This document shows positions 34,842 through 43,222 of a stretch of 64,000 nucleotides of DNA, piece after piece. This stretch comes from Flavobacteriaceae bacterium (GTDB lineage: Bacteria > Bacteroidota > Bacteroidia > Flavobacteriales > Flavobacteriaceae). The number at the start of each line of letters is the position of its first letter. The first letter of the stretch is position 1. The DNA lies in contig CANGUZ010000005.1 of assembly GCA_947457255.1 (NCBI GenBank), positions 1-64,000 of the forward strand. Reading direction: 5' to 3'. Under the pieces are notes generated by a model. That model saw only the letters and a program-made list of their open reading frames with translations. It had not been told where the DNA came from and searched no databases. A program made the position numbers and the translations under genes.

Positions 34842-35561
34842 CTACAGTAAATTGAGGCGGCTTAATAATTCAAATCTGTACATGCGACTCACCGGAATTA
34901 TTTCACGTCCTATTAGCACGCTATTGTTTTCAATGTCAATAATTTTCCTACTGTTAATAATATACGAACGATGTATTTTTAGGAAGATATTTTTGGGAAG
35001 TTTGGTTTCTATTTTCTTAAGCGTAGTATGCACCTTATAAGAGCTGGCTTCGGTTTTAATCTCAACATAGTCTCCTTGTGCTTTTATAAGTAATATTTGA
35101 GAAAAGTCTATCTTAATCAAACGATTCATAATACTTACATAAAAATCGTCAGTTTGATTAGTAGCAACTTCTTCTTCTTCTTTTATTGTTTTAGGAGTTT
35201 CTTTGATACGAGATCGAAGGGTCAATTTTGAGATAGCTTTTTTAAAACGTTCTTCAGTAATTGGCTTTACTAAGTAATCGATGATCGAATCAAATTCGAA
35301 TGCTGCAGTAGCATAGTCTTTGTCTGATGTTACCAAAATAATTTTAGGTGGATTTTTTATTGTTTTGATAAAATCAAATCCGTCAAAATCTGGCATATGA
35401 ATATCAAGAAAAATAACGTCTACTTTATGGTCATTTAAGTATTTAATTGCTGTTATAGCATTTGGGAATACTTCAACCACTTTAATTTTAGTTAAAGAAG
35501 TAATATATTGTTCTAGTATGGCTCTTGCCATCATTTCATCATCAATTATTATGCAAGTCAT
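34842..35561 (-). CDS. LytTR family response regulator
   Basis: 239 residues. Receiver domain at 1-120: acidic pair in IIIDDE, phospho-acceptor D53 in FLDIHMPDFDG and K99 in YLVKPI. A glutamate-rich linker leads to a LytTR DNA-binding domain at about 138-239 (RLIKIDFSQILLIKAQGDYVEIKTEASSYKVHTTLKKIETKLP, FLKIHRSYIINSRKI). It is the last gene of the H-NOX operon and starts 12 bases after the Hpt gene. By inference it is the transcriptional output of the relay. Targets are not visible in the sequence. Confidence 0.93.
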   Translation of the reverse strand: MTCIIIDDEMMARAILEQYITSLTKIKVVEVFPNAITAIKYLNDHKVDVIFLDIHMPDFDGFDFIKTIKNPPKIILVTSDKDYATAAFEFDSIIDYLVKPITEERFKKAISKLTLRSRIKETPKTIKEEEEVATNQTDDFYVSIMNRLIKIDFSQILLIKAQGDYVEIKTEASSYKVHTTLKKIETKLPKNIFLKIHRSYIINSRKIIDIENNSVLIGREIIPVSRMYRFELLSRLNLL

Positions 35562-35573
35562 ATTTTTTTGGTG

Positions 35574-35891
35574 TTATAAGCTATTTACAAAATTTAGCAT
35601 TAAAGTTAGTGTTTTTTCAAATTCTATCTGCAAATCTCTTCTATTTTCAGCTAATTGATTTTCGTATATCTCGGCCATTGCATAATTCTCTTCAAGTCCT
35701 AAGATAGCGATTTTATGTTTTATTTTATGTACGTGAAATGCAGCTTGTTGCCATTGATTTGATTTAATATTTGTATAATATCCTTCTATTTCTATCGGTA
35801 ATTCATACTGCAGTACAGTAATCAGTCTACGTCTGACGCTCTCTTCACCTCCAGAAAGTTTTAAGATATATTCAATATTTGGTTCTTCCAT
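35574..35891 (-). CDS. Hpt (histidine phosphotransfer) domain protein
   Basis: 105 residues from the ATG at 35891 (MEEPNIEYILKLSGGEE). An upstream ATG at 35933 would only extend it into the kinase gene. This start overlaps the kinase 3' end by 20 bases. The helical protein carries AAFHVHKIKHKIAILGLEENYAMAEIYE, matching the Hpt motif HxxKxxxxxLG with His55 as the likely phosphorylation site. It has no other domain. In the operon it should carry phosphate between a receiver and the LytTR regulator. Confidence 0.85.
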   Translation of the reverse strand: MEEPNIEYILKLSGGEESVRRRLITVLQYELPIEIEGYYTNIKSNQWQQAAFHVHKIKHKIAILGLEENYAMAEIYENQLAENRRDLQIEFEKTLTLMLNFVNSL

Positions 35892-38800
35892 ATTGCTTTG
35901 GTAATTCAACATAAAATATAGTTCCAACTCCAACCTCGCTTTCTAGCCAAATTTTTCCATAACATTTATCTACAATTTTTTTTACAATAGCTAATCCAAT
36001 TCCTGTTGAATTAGCATCTTTTGAATAAGATTCAAATATTTCAAATATTTTGTTTTGATATTTTATATCTATTCCAATTCCGTTATCTTTAATAGTGAAA
36101 GTGTAATGATTTTTAGATTCTGTTGATGCTATTTCTACAACTCCTTTTGCTTTATCACAATAATTTACGGCATTACTGATTAAATTTTGAAACAATTGAT
36201 GCATGATGAAACTATCTATTTCCATGCTTGGCAAAACATTGGTAATGGTCACGTTTATATTCTTGGGAATATGAATGGTTTCTATAGTATTGCGAACGAC
36301 TTCATTTAAATCAGTTTTCTCAATTATTCTTTTTTGGGTTTCAATTTTAGAATACATCAAAATCCCTTGAATTAGATTATCCATTTTTTCAACCTTATCT
36401 CTAATTTGGTTCAAATATTCTTGTGTTTGACCACTGAATTCCTTTTCATTATCTTCTTGAATCCATGAAAGTAACGCATGAATACTGCGCAATGGCGATT
36501 TTAGATCATGTGATACTACGTGTGCATATTCATTTAAATATTCGTTTTGTTTTGCTAATTTATAGAGTAGTTTTTCTTTTTCTTTTTCCAGTTTTTTTTG
36601 GTCAGTTACATCAAAATGAATACCAACAGAGCCTTTTATTTTTCCGTTTAAGTCGCGGTTTGGAGCGCCACTAATTAACCAATTTCGTTCTTCGCCATTT
36701 TTAATTTTTACTTGTATCTCATAAGAGTCTGAGATACTAGCTTTTCTTAACTGTATTTTATCTTTAATAACAGGATCATTCTTTTTACTAAGAAGTAAAT
36801 CTGCAGCTTTTTGTCCAATGAGTTCAATTATAGAAAAACCACACATATCTACAAATGCCTGATTGGCAAAAATAATATTATCGTGGTTATCAACCTCAAC
36901 CAGCCCCATCTGCATGTTAGCAATGATATTGCTATATTTAGTTCGTTCTGCCTCTAAGCTTTCCTTGTAATTTTTCTTTATGGTTATATCATCATAACTC
37001 CAAAGATGACCATTGTATTTTTTTTCTTTAAAAAGCGGAATATAACTTCTTTCAAAAACTCTACCGTCGGCTAAGAAAATTTCTTCGGCAATTACCAATT
37101 TCTTTTGCTGTAGAATTTTGTCAATTCTTTTACAAAACTCTTCGGGATTTTTGAAGTAGTTTTTGGTGTTTTCTGCCATTAAATTACAATCAAGTCCGAT
37201 CATTTGATGCGGTTCTGCTTCGATATGAAAAAGCTGACAAAAAGCATGGTTTACCAAAACTATATTTCTGTTATCATCTTCCAACAAAATGCCTGATTGC
37301 ATATTTGTTATTAACGTTTTCAATCGGTTTTCAGACTCGACTAATTGCTGATTGAATTCTTTCTCGTATGTTATATTCTCTTGTGTAGCAAAGTATTTTA
37401 GTACTTCGCCCATCTTATTATGCAAGACCTGTCCGTGAATACGCGCCCAGTATTTTTCTTTGTTTTTGGTGTAATTTACAATTTCACAACTAAATGGTAA
37501 TCCGTTTGCAATTTGATGTTTCATCATGGAAATCGTTTCGGGGTCACTTTCAATTCCTTGTAAGAGATGTCCTGGTCTTTTGCCTAAAATTTCTTTGGCG
37601 CTATAGCCGGTTAGTTCTGTGAAACTATCGTTTACCCATTCTGTTTCTCCTACCGCATTTGTAATTATAATTGCATCGGTGTTATTTTTTACGATTGCAG
37701 AAAGTAAATGCAGCTGTTCTTCATTTTGTTTTTCTAGTGTTATGTCTTCTATGAAAGCAAAATACTGTATAACGATTCCGTCATTATCTCTTATTGGTTG
37801 CTTGGATGTTTTGTACCAATAAAGTTTCCCGTTTCTTGCTATACTATTTTTTTCACCTTCGAATAATTGCCCCTTTCTAAATCCTTCAAAAACTTTTTTT
37901 CGCTCCGATTTGGAAATAACTTTACACGGACCAAAATCTAAAATATTTTTCCCTATAATATCCTCGATGTTCAGTTGAACTATTTCTTGATAAGCTTCGT
38001 TGTACCAGGATATTTCTCCGTTTAGGTCAAACAAAACAACTCCATTTTTATTAGCGCTAGCAATGAGGGAAAGTTTTTTTATCTCATCTTGATTTTTTTT
38101 CTCGTTTGTAATAACTCTTCCGTAAATGTTAATATAACCTTCTTCATATAAGCTAATACAAACTAACGAGTAGTATTTTCTGTTGCTATATATTTCAAAA
38201 ATCCAACGATTATTAGTTGTGTCTACTTTTTGTGAGATGTATTTAAGAAACGATTCAACGTCATATTGCTTTTTCTTATAAAATATTGTGGTTATTTGAT
38301 TAGCAGCAGGATTTGTCTTTAGTAGGTTTCCTTCAAAATCAATTCGCATTAGCGGATCAGGATTTTGAGTAGTAAATAAAGCGAGGTCATGAATTTCTTT
38401 GTTTGCTTTTTTTAATTCATTTTTTTGGTGATTTATGGTAGTCAGTAATTCCTTCAATTCATTGCGTGAATTTTTTAAATTGTTCATGACATGCAACAAA
38501 TCAATGAGAGGATCGTGAATTGCAAAATCGTCCAAGGTTAGCTTATTTTCGATTACGTCTTCCATATTGTTAAACCAAGGTGAGCCAATAAAAAGGAAAC
38601 CTTGTTGGTGAAATTCAAATTGTCCTCTCAAAGAAATCGAATTAATACCATTTGATTCGATGATAACTAATTGATTTTTGAGCTCACTAAAACTATTGAT
38701 AGAAATTTTTTCAATGCGTGGTCTAATGAATTTGAAAATTGATAAAAAACGTTCCCCTTCCTTAAGGTCAGGGAGTAATTTAATCAAACTTTTACCACAA

Positions 38801-38892
38801 CTCACTATTGATAAATTTTCATCAATAAAGAAGTAAAATGGAAAAATCTTGTTGAAAGTAGCGTTGCTTAAAGCAAAGTTTTGTTCTTTCAT
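35872..38892 (-). CDS. HNOBA-multiPAS sensor histidine kinase, H-NOX partner
   Basis: 1006 residues without membrane segments. Residues 1-140 are an HNOBA domain (FPFYFFIDENLSIVSCGKSL, FLFIGSPWFNNM, FAIHDPLIDLL), the module that follows H-NOX in soluble guanylate cyclases. A coiled coil (about 140-172) leads to about five PAS domains (about 175-270, 275-395, 398-520, 525-645, 650-770). HisKA has the phosphorylation site His795 in VVSHDLKSPLRS. The ATPase domain has N-box NLISNAVNY near 903, G1 DNGIGID near 936 and G2 STGIGLAIVKKI. It has no receiver domain of its own. It starts four bases after the H-NOX gene. By family knowledge, NO-bound H-NOX controls its kinase activity. Confidence 0.93.
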   Translation of the reverse strand: MKEQNFALSNATFNKIFPFYFFIDENLSIVSCGKSLIKLLPDLKEGERFLSIFKFIRPRIEKISINSFSELKNQLVIIESNGINSISLRGQFEFHQQGFLFIGSPWFNNMEDVIENKLTLDDFAIHDPLIDLLHVMNNLKNSRNELKELLTTINHQKNELKKANKEIHDLALFTTQNPDPLMRIDFEGNLLKTNPAANQITTIFYKKKQYDVESFLKYISQKVDTTNNRWIFEIYSNRKYYSLVCISLYEEGYINIYGRVITNEKKNQDEIKKLSLIASANKNGVVLFDLNGEISWYNEAYQEIVQLNIEDIIGKNILDFGPCKVISKSERKKVFEGFRKGQLFEGEKNSIARNGKLYWYKTSKQPIRDNDGIVIQYFAFIEDITLEKQNEEQLHLLSAIVKNNTDAIIITNAVGETEWVNDSFTELTGYSAKEILGKRPGHLLQGIESDPETISMMKHQIANGLPFSCEIVNYTKNKEKYWARIHGQVLHNKMGEVLKYFATQENITYEKEFNQQLVESENRLKTLITNMQSGILLEDDNRNIVLVNHAFCQLFHIEAEPHQMIGLDCNLMAENTKNYFKNPEEFCKRIDKILQQKKLVIAEEIFLADGRVFERSYIPLFKEKKYNGHLWSYDDITIKKNYKESLEAERTKYSNIIANMQMGLVEVDNHDNIIFANQAFVDMCGFSIIELIGQKAADLLLSKKNDPVIKDKIQLRKASISDSYEIQVKIKNGEERNWLISGAPNRDLNGKIKGSVGIHFDVTDQKKLEKEKEKLLYKLAKQNEYLNEYAHVVSHDLKSPLRSIHALLSWIQEDNEKEFSGQTQEYLNQIRDKVEKMDNLIQGILMYSKIETQKRIIEKTDLNEVVRNTIETIHIPKNINVTITNVLPSMEIDSFIMHQLFQNLISNAVNYCDKAKGVVEIASTESKNHYTFTIKDNGIGIDIKYQNKIFEIFESYSKDANSTGIGLAIVKKIVDKCYGKIWLESEVGVGTIFYVELPKQYGRTKY

Positions 38893-38896
38893 ATTC

Positions 38897-39439
38897 TTAC
38901 CAGCTTATCTTAAAAATCTCATGTGTATCTCCTTTGTCACGCGTTTGTAGCAATTCAATAGTAGTCTTTGTAGCAAACATGATGCTTAAGCCTTGTAAGA
39001 GTCCGCGCACAAATTCCTGAAGACCTTCTCTTTTTGAGAAATAATGTAATTGCAAGCTATTCTCTTGTATATTGGTCACTTTAAATTCAGGAGGGGTTAA
39101 TTTCGGGTAAATGAGCATCACTCGATTATGAAATGAGGGAAGATTTTTTAAAAAATCCTGCAATGTTGCTCCCCCGGATTCCATTAGCCCACTATATTTA
39201 TCTTTGGTTGTTTTAATTACCCACCATTCTCCAAAAGCAATTAATACTTCCTGAATAGTCATGTCCATTTCTTCAGAAACGGCAACGGCTAGTTTGAAAG
39301 TAATATCGTCATCATAAGGTTCGTCACTAATAAAAAAATCATGCTCAATACCACTTTTCTCTCTAATAAGATTCCATTTTTCTTCGCCAAAATTGGCCTT
39401 AACTAATTCTTCAATGGCTTTATTTACAATTCCGTACAT
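38897..39439 (-). CDS. H-NOX haem nitric-oxide sensor
   Basis: 180 residues, the length of a stand-alone H-NOX domain. It starts MYGIVNKAIEELV, has the proximal haem ligand His104 in SFHNRVMLIYPKLTPPEF, and the propionate-binding YxSxR motif as Y133-F-S-K-R137. The position five residues after that Arg, where O2-binding members have Tyr, seems to be Glu142, which suggests NO rather than O2 selectivity; this alignment is by eye. The gene starts one base after the receiver gene stop and precedes the HNOBA kinase. Cytoplasmic. Confidence 0.95.
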   Translation of the reverse strand: MYGIVNKAIEELVKANFGEEKWNLIREKSGIEHDFFISDEPYDDDITFKLAVAVSEEMDMTIQEVLIAFGEWWVIKTTKDKYSGLMESGGATLQDFLKNLPSFHNRVMLIYPKLTPPEFKVTNIQENSLQLHYFSKREGLQEFVRGLLQGLSIMFATKTTIELLQTRDKGDTHEIFKISW

Positions 39440-39440
39440 G

Positions 39441-39854
39441 TTATGGTATAATTAGTTCGTTAGTTGTCCAATACGCTACTAATTTTTGTATTCGATCTAA
39501 ATATTCCTCATACTTTAATGGTTTAAGCATATAACCAGCTATTCCAATTTTGTAACACTCTAAAATATCTTTGTGATTGTTTGAAGTGGTTAGAATTATA
39601 GCAGGAATATATTTTAGCATAGCGTCATTTTTTATAATTCTTAGAAATTCAATTCCATTTAATTTGGGCATATTTAAATCTAAAACTATAATATCAGGAA
39701 TTGTTTGTTTTTCTTTTAAAATAACTAGTGCATCTTCTCCATTTTCAGCTTCTATAATTATATGATTTAGTCCTAACGTTTTTAAGACCCTATTAAATTT
39801 TATGATCTCAATAGTATCGTCTTCAATAAACAGAATTTTTAGTGCTTTTTGCAT
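39441..39854 (-). CDS. Single-domain response regulator (receiver only)
   Basis: 137 residues, all receiver: acidic residues E11-D12-D13, phospho-acceptor D59 in IIVLDLNMPKLNG, T90-S91 and K111 in YMLKPLKYEEYL. There is no output domain. As first gene of the H-NOX operon it is a good candidate for the intermediate phosphate carrier between kinase His795 and the Hpt protein. It could instead be a phosphate sink or act through protein contacts. Confidence 0.92.
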   Translation of the reverse strand: MQKALKILFIEDDTIEIIKFNRVLKTLGLNHIIIEAENGEDALVILKEKQTIPDIIVLDLNMPKLNGIEFLRIIKNDAMLKYIPAIILTTSNNHKDILECYKIGIAGYMLKPLKYEEYLDRIQKLVAYWTTNELIIP

Positions 39855-40171
39855 ATCGTGTCATTATATTAATCAAAAATAATATAATTTATTAATATAT
39901 AGCTTGATAAGGCACTTTAGAATAAGAAAAAAGGAAAAGATTGACATTTAGTCAATTTTTTAACTTTGTGATTAAGAGTTATCTAATTTTAGAGTTCATA
40001 ATGTTGAGGTTAATTCGTATTGGTTAAACGTGTTGATTATTGTCTTAATTGTCTTGAAATACAGTATTACTATAACTGTGAATGTAGTTCTTTGTTTTTT
40101 ATTTTGGCTGTTTAAACAAGATACTATACGTTGTAGGCAGACAAATTTTGTTGTAAAATAAAAACTGATAA
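39855..40171. other. Intergenic region upstream of the H-NOX operon
   Basis: No gene is seen in these 317 bases. It should contain the operon promoter: on the minus strand TATTTTTG at 39881-39874, 20 bases before the start codon at 39854, matches the -7 consensus, but no -33 TTG is found. I see no inverted repeat that would mark an operator. Confidence 0.4.
39874..39881 (-). promoter_or_regulatory. Candidate -7 box of the H-NOX operon
   Basis: TATTTTTG on the minus strand, matching TAnnTTTG and giving a leader of only about 13 bases before the receiver gene. No matching -33 element. Confidence 0.4.
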
Positions 40172-40531
40172 TTAAAGTAACTTTTTTAGTTTCAACTGAA
40201 AATCTAGTTCTCTTATTATGTTTTTTTTAACATCATCATTAAAATCAAAAATTACGATATTCTGGGACATCATACTGCTAATTTGGAACTCAAAAAGTCT
40301 AACTGAAGTAATAACATATAGATTTTTGAAAAATGTAGAGGAGTTCAAAAAGAAATGAAAATCCTCAAGGGTATTGATTGTAAAAAATGCAGCGGCATAG
40401 TTATTTTTACTATTAGGTATAATTTTTTTTCTTGTGGTGTATGATTCTATTTCAAAGTGATCGGAGTAACTTTTTTTAAGTAAATAATTAAAACACATAT
40501 CTTTATCATACACAAATATTTGTTTTTTCAT
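40172..40531 (-). CDS. Hypothetical protein, degenerate receiver-like
   Basis: 119 residues without a recognised family. The predicted order of strands and helices (IFVYDKDMCFNYLL, FEIESYTT, YAAAFFTIN, LYVITS, NIVIFDF) alternates like a receiver domain, and the opening YDKD stands where the acidic pair would be. The phospho-acceptor Asp and the late Lys are not present. It may be a pseudo-receiver, by inference only. Same strand as the H-NOX operon, 317 bases upstream. Confidence 0.6.
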   Translation of the reverse strand: MKKQIFVYDKDMCFNYLLKKSYSDHFEIESYTTRKKIIPNSKNNYAAAFFTINTLEDFHFFLNSSTFFKNLYVITSVRLFEFQISSMMSQNIVIFDFNDDVKKNIIRELDFQLKLKKLL

Positions 40532-40757
40532 TTGGAATAATTAAAAGTCGCCTTGTTAATATGGTTTTTGATTTCGTTCATCACGTCGTTTCATTAGTTC
40601 ATCTTAAGGGTGTAATTTCGATTAATAACTTATCATTAGCTATAGTTTAACAATTACGATATATTTTATGCAAGCGTTCATTTCTATTTTCTCATAATTA
40701 TGACTTGAAAATACTCTCATTAATCTAAATTGAAGTTTCAAATCATTATTTCTGTTT

Positions 40758-41186
40758 TTATCTGACAGCTTTTATCATTTCATTACTTGAGTATGAGTAA
40801 TTATCGCAATCCTTTGTCAATCCCTTGTTTATTTTATATACATTTAGTTTAACTTCTTCCAAATCCGTGTTATCTACCTTTAATTTAACAAAATTATAGT
40901 TATTGAGTGTAAGTATGAGTGTGTAATTGTTACCCCAATGTTTTAATGAAAATAAAAAGAAAATACCAGAGGATAGAAAAGCGAAGGCCCTTACAATTTC
41001 AAATATTTCACTAATGAAAAATGCAATAGAAAAACAAAATACCGAACTACAGATGAGTAAAAAATTTAATCTCAAGTCACGATGTTTAATTAGCCTCAAC
41101 TTCTTAACTTGGTTGAGGTAATATACATTAATGACACCTTGATTATTAATGCTGAAATAGTTTTCGGTGGTCTTGTAAATAATCAT
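40758..41186 (-). CDS. Small membrane protein, two TM helices
   Basis: 142 residues. Two adjacent hydrophobic helices lie at about 42-60 and 66-84 (FLLICSSVFCFSIAFFI, AFAFLSSGIFFLF). They are flanked by an N-terminal beta-rich part with NNQGVINVYYLNQVKKLRLI and a C-terminal soluble part with LILTLNNYNFVKLKVDN. This resembles two-helix families such as DUF6232, but I cannot confirm it. A TATTTTTG box on the minus strand at 41229-41222 could be its -7 element. Confidence 0.6.
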   Translation of the reverse strand: MIIYKTTENYFSINNQGVINVYYLNQVKKLRLIKHRDLRLNFLLICSSVFCFSIAFFISEIFEIVRAFAFLSSGIFFLFSLKHWGNNYTLILTLNNYNFVKLKVDNTDLEEVKLNVYKINKGLTKDCDNYSYSSNEMIKAVR

Positions 41187-41547
41187 CTTAATAGTCTGAG
41201 GATATAATAGCCTTCATCCATCAAAAATAAGTTAAATGTATTTTTACTAGTTTTTATTTCGATAGATAGCTAATTATATAAGTCGAATGGCATTAAAAAT
41301 TAGTTGAATGGTTACATTTACTAGCTTTAATTCCATATTTTGAGTTTGTCTATGTTCTGAAACTGCAGTTTAATTTCATGGTCATTTTTCATTAAATGCT
41401 TTGTGTTTGAATGGTATATTCTATTAATGCAAATAGTCATTGGTCTATTTATATTTTCTTTTGATAGACACTTATGGTTTATTTGTCGAAATTCTAGTAA
41501 CATCAAATAAGATATAATCTAATTTAGTTTTACTAAATTCAAAATAT
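41187..41547. other. Intergenic region, nothing recognised
   Basis: 361 AT-rich bases between divergent genes. Apart from the TATTTTTG box at 41229-41222 (minus strand), I see no promoter pair, repeat or RNA. Confidence 0.4.
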
Positions 41548-42630
41548 ATGGCTATTGATACATCTTTTGAAATCAAAAATAAAGTTGTAGTTTTTGTAAT
41601 GCTTTCATTTTCTCTGGTTACCTTCGGACAAGACAATCAACTTAGTACTCTAGCTAAGTCACCTCAAGTCAATTTACAAGAAAGGACTTGTGCGGGTGTG
41701 AAACATAACAATACAGATGCAACTAGAAAAAAAAGTTCAGAAGATAAGTTATCTGAAGAAGAGTATTTGATAAAACTTTCTAAAGATTATCCAACAGTTT
41801 CAACAACAAACGATGCTAATTTTTTAGGGGTTCCCAACAATGGTACAATGCATATTGAAATGAAAGAGGGATACAATATGGTTGGAAATCCATACCCTTC
41901 AGGTGTTAATGTTCATAATTTTATAGATAGCAATGAAACAATAAATGGGACACTTTATTTTTTAGATAAAGTCAATACTGATGTTGCAGCAACTTCATAT
42001 GCAACATTAACCAAAATCGCATATGTTTCTAATAGCAATAAAGAGGATTTGTCGATTGGCTATTTTAAAGCGGGAGATGAGTCTAACTGGTTTATAAACA
42101 CTGCACAAGGTTTTTTTGTCAAAGCAACCAGTGATTCAAAGCTGATTTTTACCAACAGCATGCGAAGAATTACCCAAGCTAACCCTGATTTTTTGAATTC
42201 ACAAACAGCCATACCTTTCAAGGGATTGTATTGGTTGAATATGACTAAAAATAATGGTGTTTATAGTCAAATGGCGGTAGGTTATAGTCCTGACTGTACT
42301 TTAGCAGAAGACAAAGGGATTGATGGGAGAAATATTAATCAAGATTTTTACTTAACAAGTTTGATTGATGGTAATTATTATGCCATTCAGGGAAGACCTG
42401 AATTTACTACTGAAGATATTGTTCCTTTATCCTACAGAGTCGATGTTTCTGGTAAATATACTATTACTATAGATCATGCTGTGGGGGTATTTAAAGAGGG
42501 TTCGCAAAATATTTATATAAAAGACAAAGGCACAAATAAACTTCATAATTTAACTAATGATTCATATACTTTTTTCTCTAAGGAAGGAACTTTTGTAGAT
42601 CGTTTTACAATCGTATACAAACCTCGTTAG
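41548..42630 (+). CDS. Exported surface-protein-like product lacking a T9SS sorting domain
   Basis: 360 residues. A signal peptide with a long n-region (IKNKVVVFVMLSFSLVTFGQ) is followed by a low-complexity charged segment. The body from about residue 100 is like the C-terminal region of large flavobacterial T9SS proteins: GYNMVGNPYPSGVNVHNFI, GYFKAGDESNWFINTAQGFFVKA, then FVDRFTIVYKPR at the very end. In relatives a type A sorting domain follows that point, but here the stop comes immediately, and the next bases do not encode one in any frame I checked. It could be a degenerate or chimeric remnant, or a periplasmic protein. Confidence 0.7.
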   Translation: MAIDTSFEIKNKVVVFVMLSFSLVTFGQDNQLSTLAKSPQVNLQERTCAGVKHNNTDATRKKSSEDKLSEEEYLIKLSKDYPTVSTTNDANFLGVPNNGTMHIEMKEGYNMVGNPYPSGVNVHNFIDSNETINGTLYFLDKVNTDVAATSYATLTKIAYVSNSNKEDLSIGYFKAGDESNWFINTAQGFFVKATSDSKLIFTNSMRRITQANPDFLNSQTAIPFKGLYWLNMTKNNGVYSQMAVGYSPDCTLAEDKGIDGRNINQDFYLTSLIDGNYYAIQGRPEFTTEDIVPLSYRVDVSGKYTITIDHAVGVFKEGSQNIYIKDKGTNKLHNLTNDSYTFFSKEGTFVDRFTIVYKPR

Positions 42631-43222
42631 TGTTCGAATATTTTGTTTTAATGAGTTGGTAATCATCTTCTGCTGTAATTGAAAGAACACTACTACAGAA
42701 TAATGAAAAAAACTCTAGAAAGGCATTATTAACTTCTTAAAAATTTCAATTCATAATAAATGGGTTTCTTTATTGCTAAATCAATTGATGATATTGCGAT
42801 TTATTAATTAGCTCAACTACTCTCGATATTTATTTTAGAAAGAAGAAAAATCATAAATAACGAGAAATAGTAAAGAGATCGGTAAAAGTTAGCCCAAGAA
42901 AGGAGTGAGAATAAATGAAATCAATACCCATTAAAAGAAAGTATTTATCTTAGAAATAAATAACTGAATACCTTCTCAGCAAAAGTTTACTATTGTTAGA
43001 AGAGATACACTATAATCATCTTTTGAATTCTTTTTATTTAGAACTATCTTTGTCGCCCAAGCGAAAGTCTTTTTTAATTTATGATTGCATAATAAATGCT
43101 TGGATAATAAATTGAATATAAATATTTACAGGGAACATTTTGTATATAAGTCATTGTATTTTAAAATATTTTAATAGTGCAAATTTCTGATTTACAATTA
43201 ATTAATATAAATAAATTTTAAT
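42631..43222. other. 592-base non-coding region with a strong promoter near its end
   Basis: No protein gene, tRNA or repeat is evident. The first 390 bases look like unselected AT-rich sequence, with one 12-codon frame after a purine-rich AAAGGAG at 42915-42953. The rest holds the promoter at 43023-43052 and the 160-base leader of ettA. Confidence 0.5.
43023..43052 (+). promoter_or_regulatory. Bacteroidota promoter with a long leader ahead of ettA
   Basis: TTG at 43023-43025, a 19-base spacer and TATCTTTG at 43045-43052 give an exact match to the TTG-N19-TAnnTTTG consensus. Transcription should start near 43058, which leaves an untranslated leader of about 165 bases before ettA at 43223. 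Confidence 0.72.

Noticed and set aside
42915..42953. Twelve-codon reading frame after an AAAGGAG sequence in the gap before ettA
   Set aside because: Shine-Dalgarno-like sequences are rarely used in this group, there is no promoter just upstream, and the length is no more than chance.
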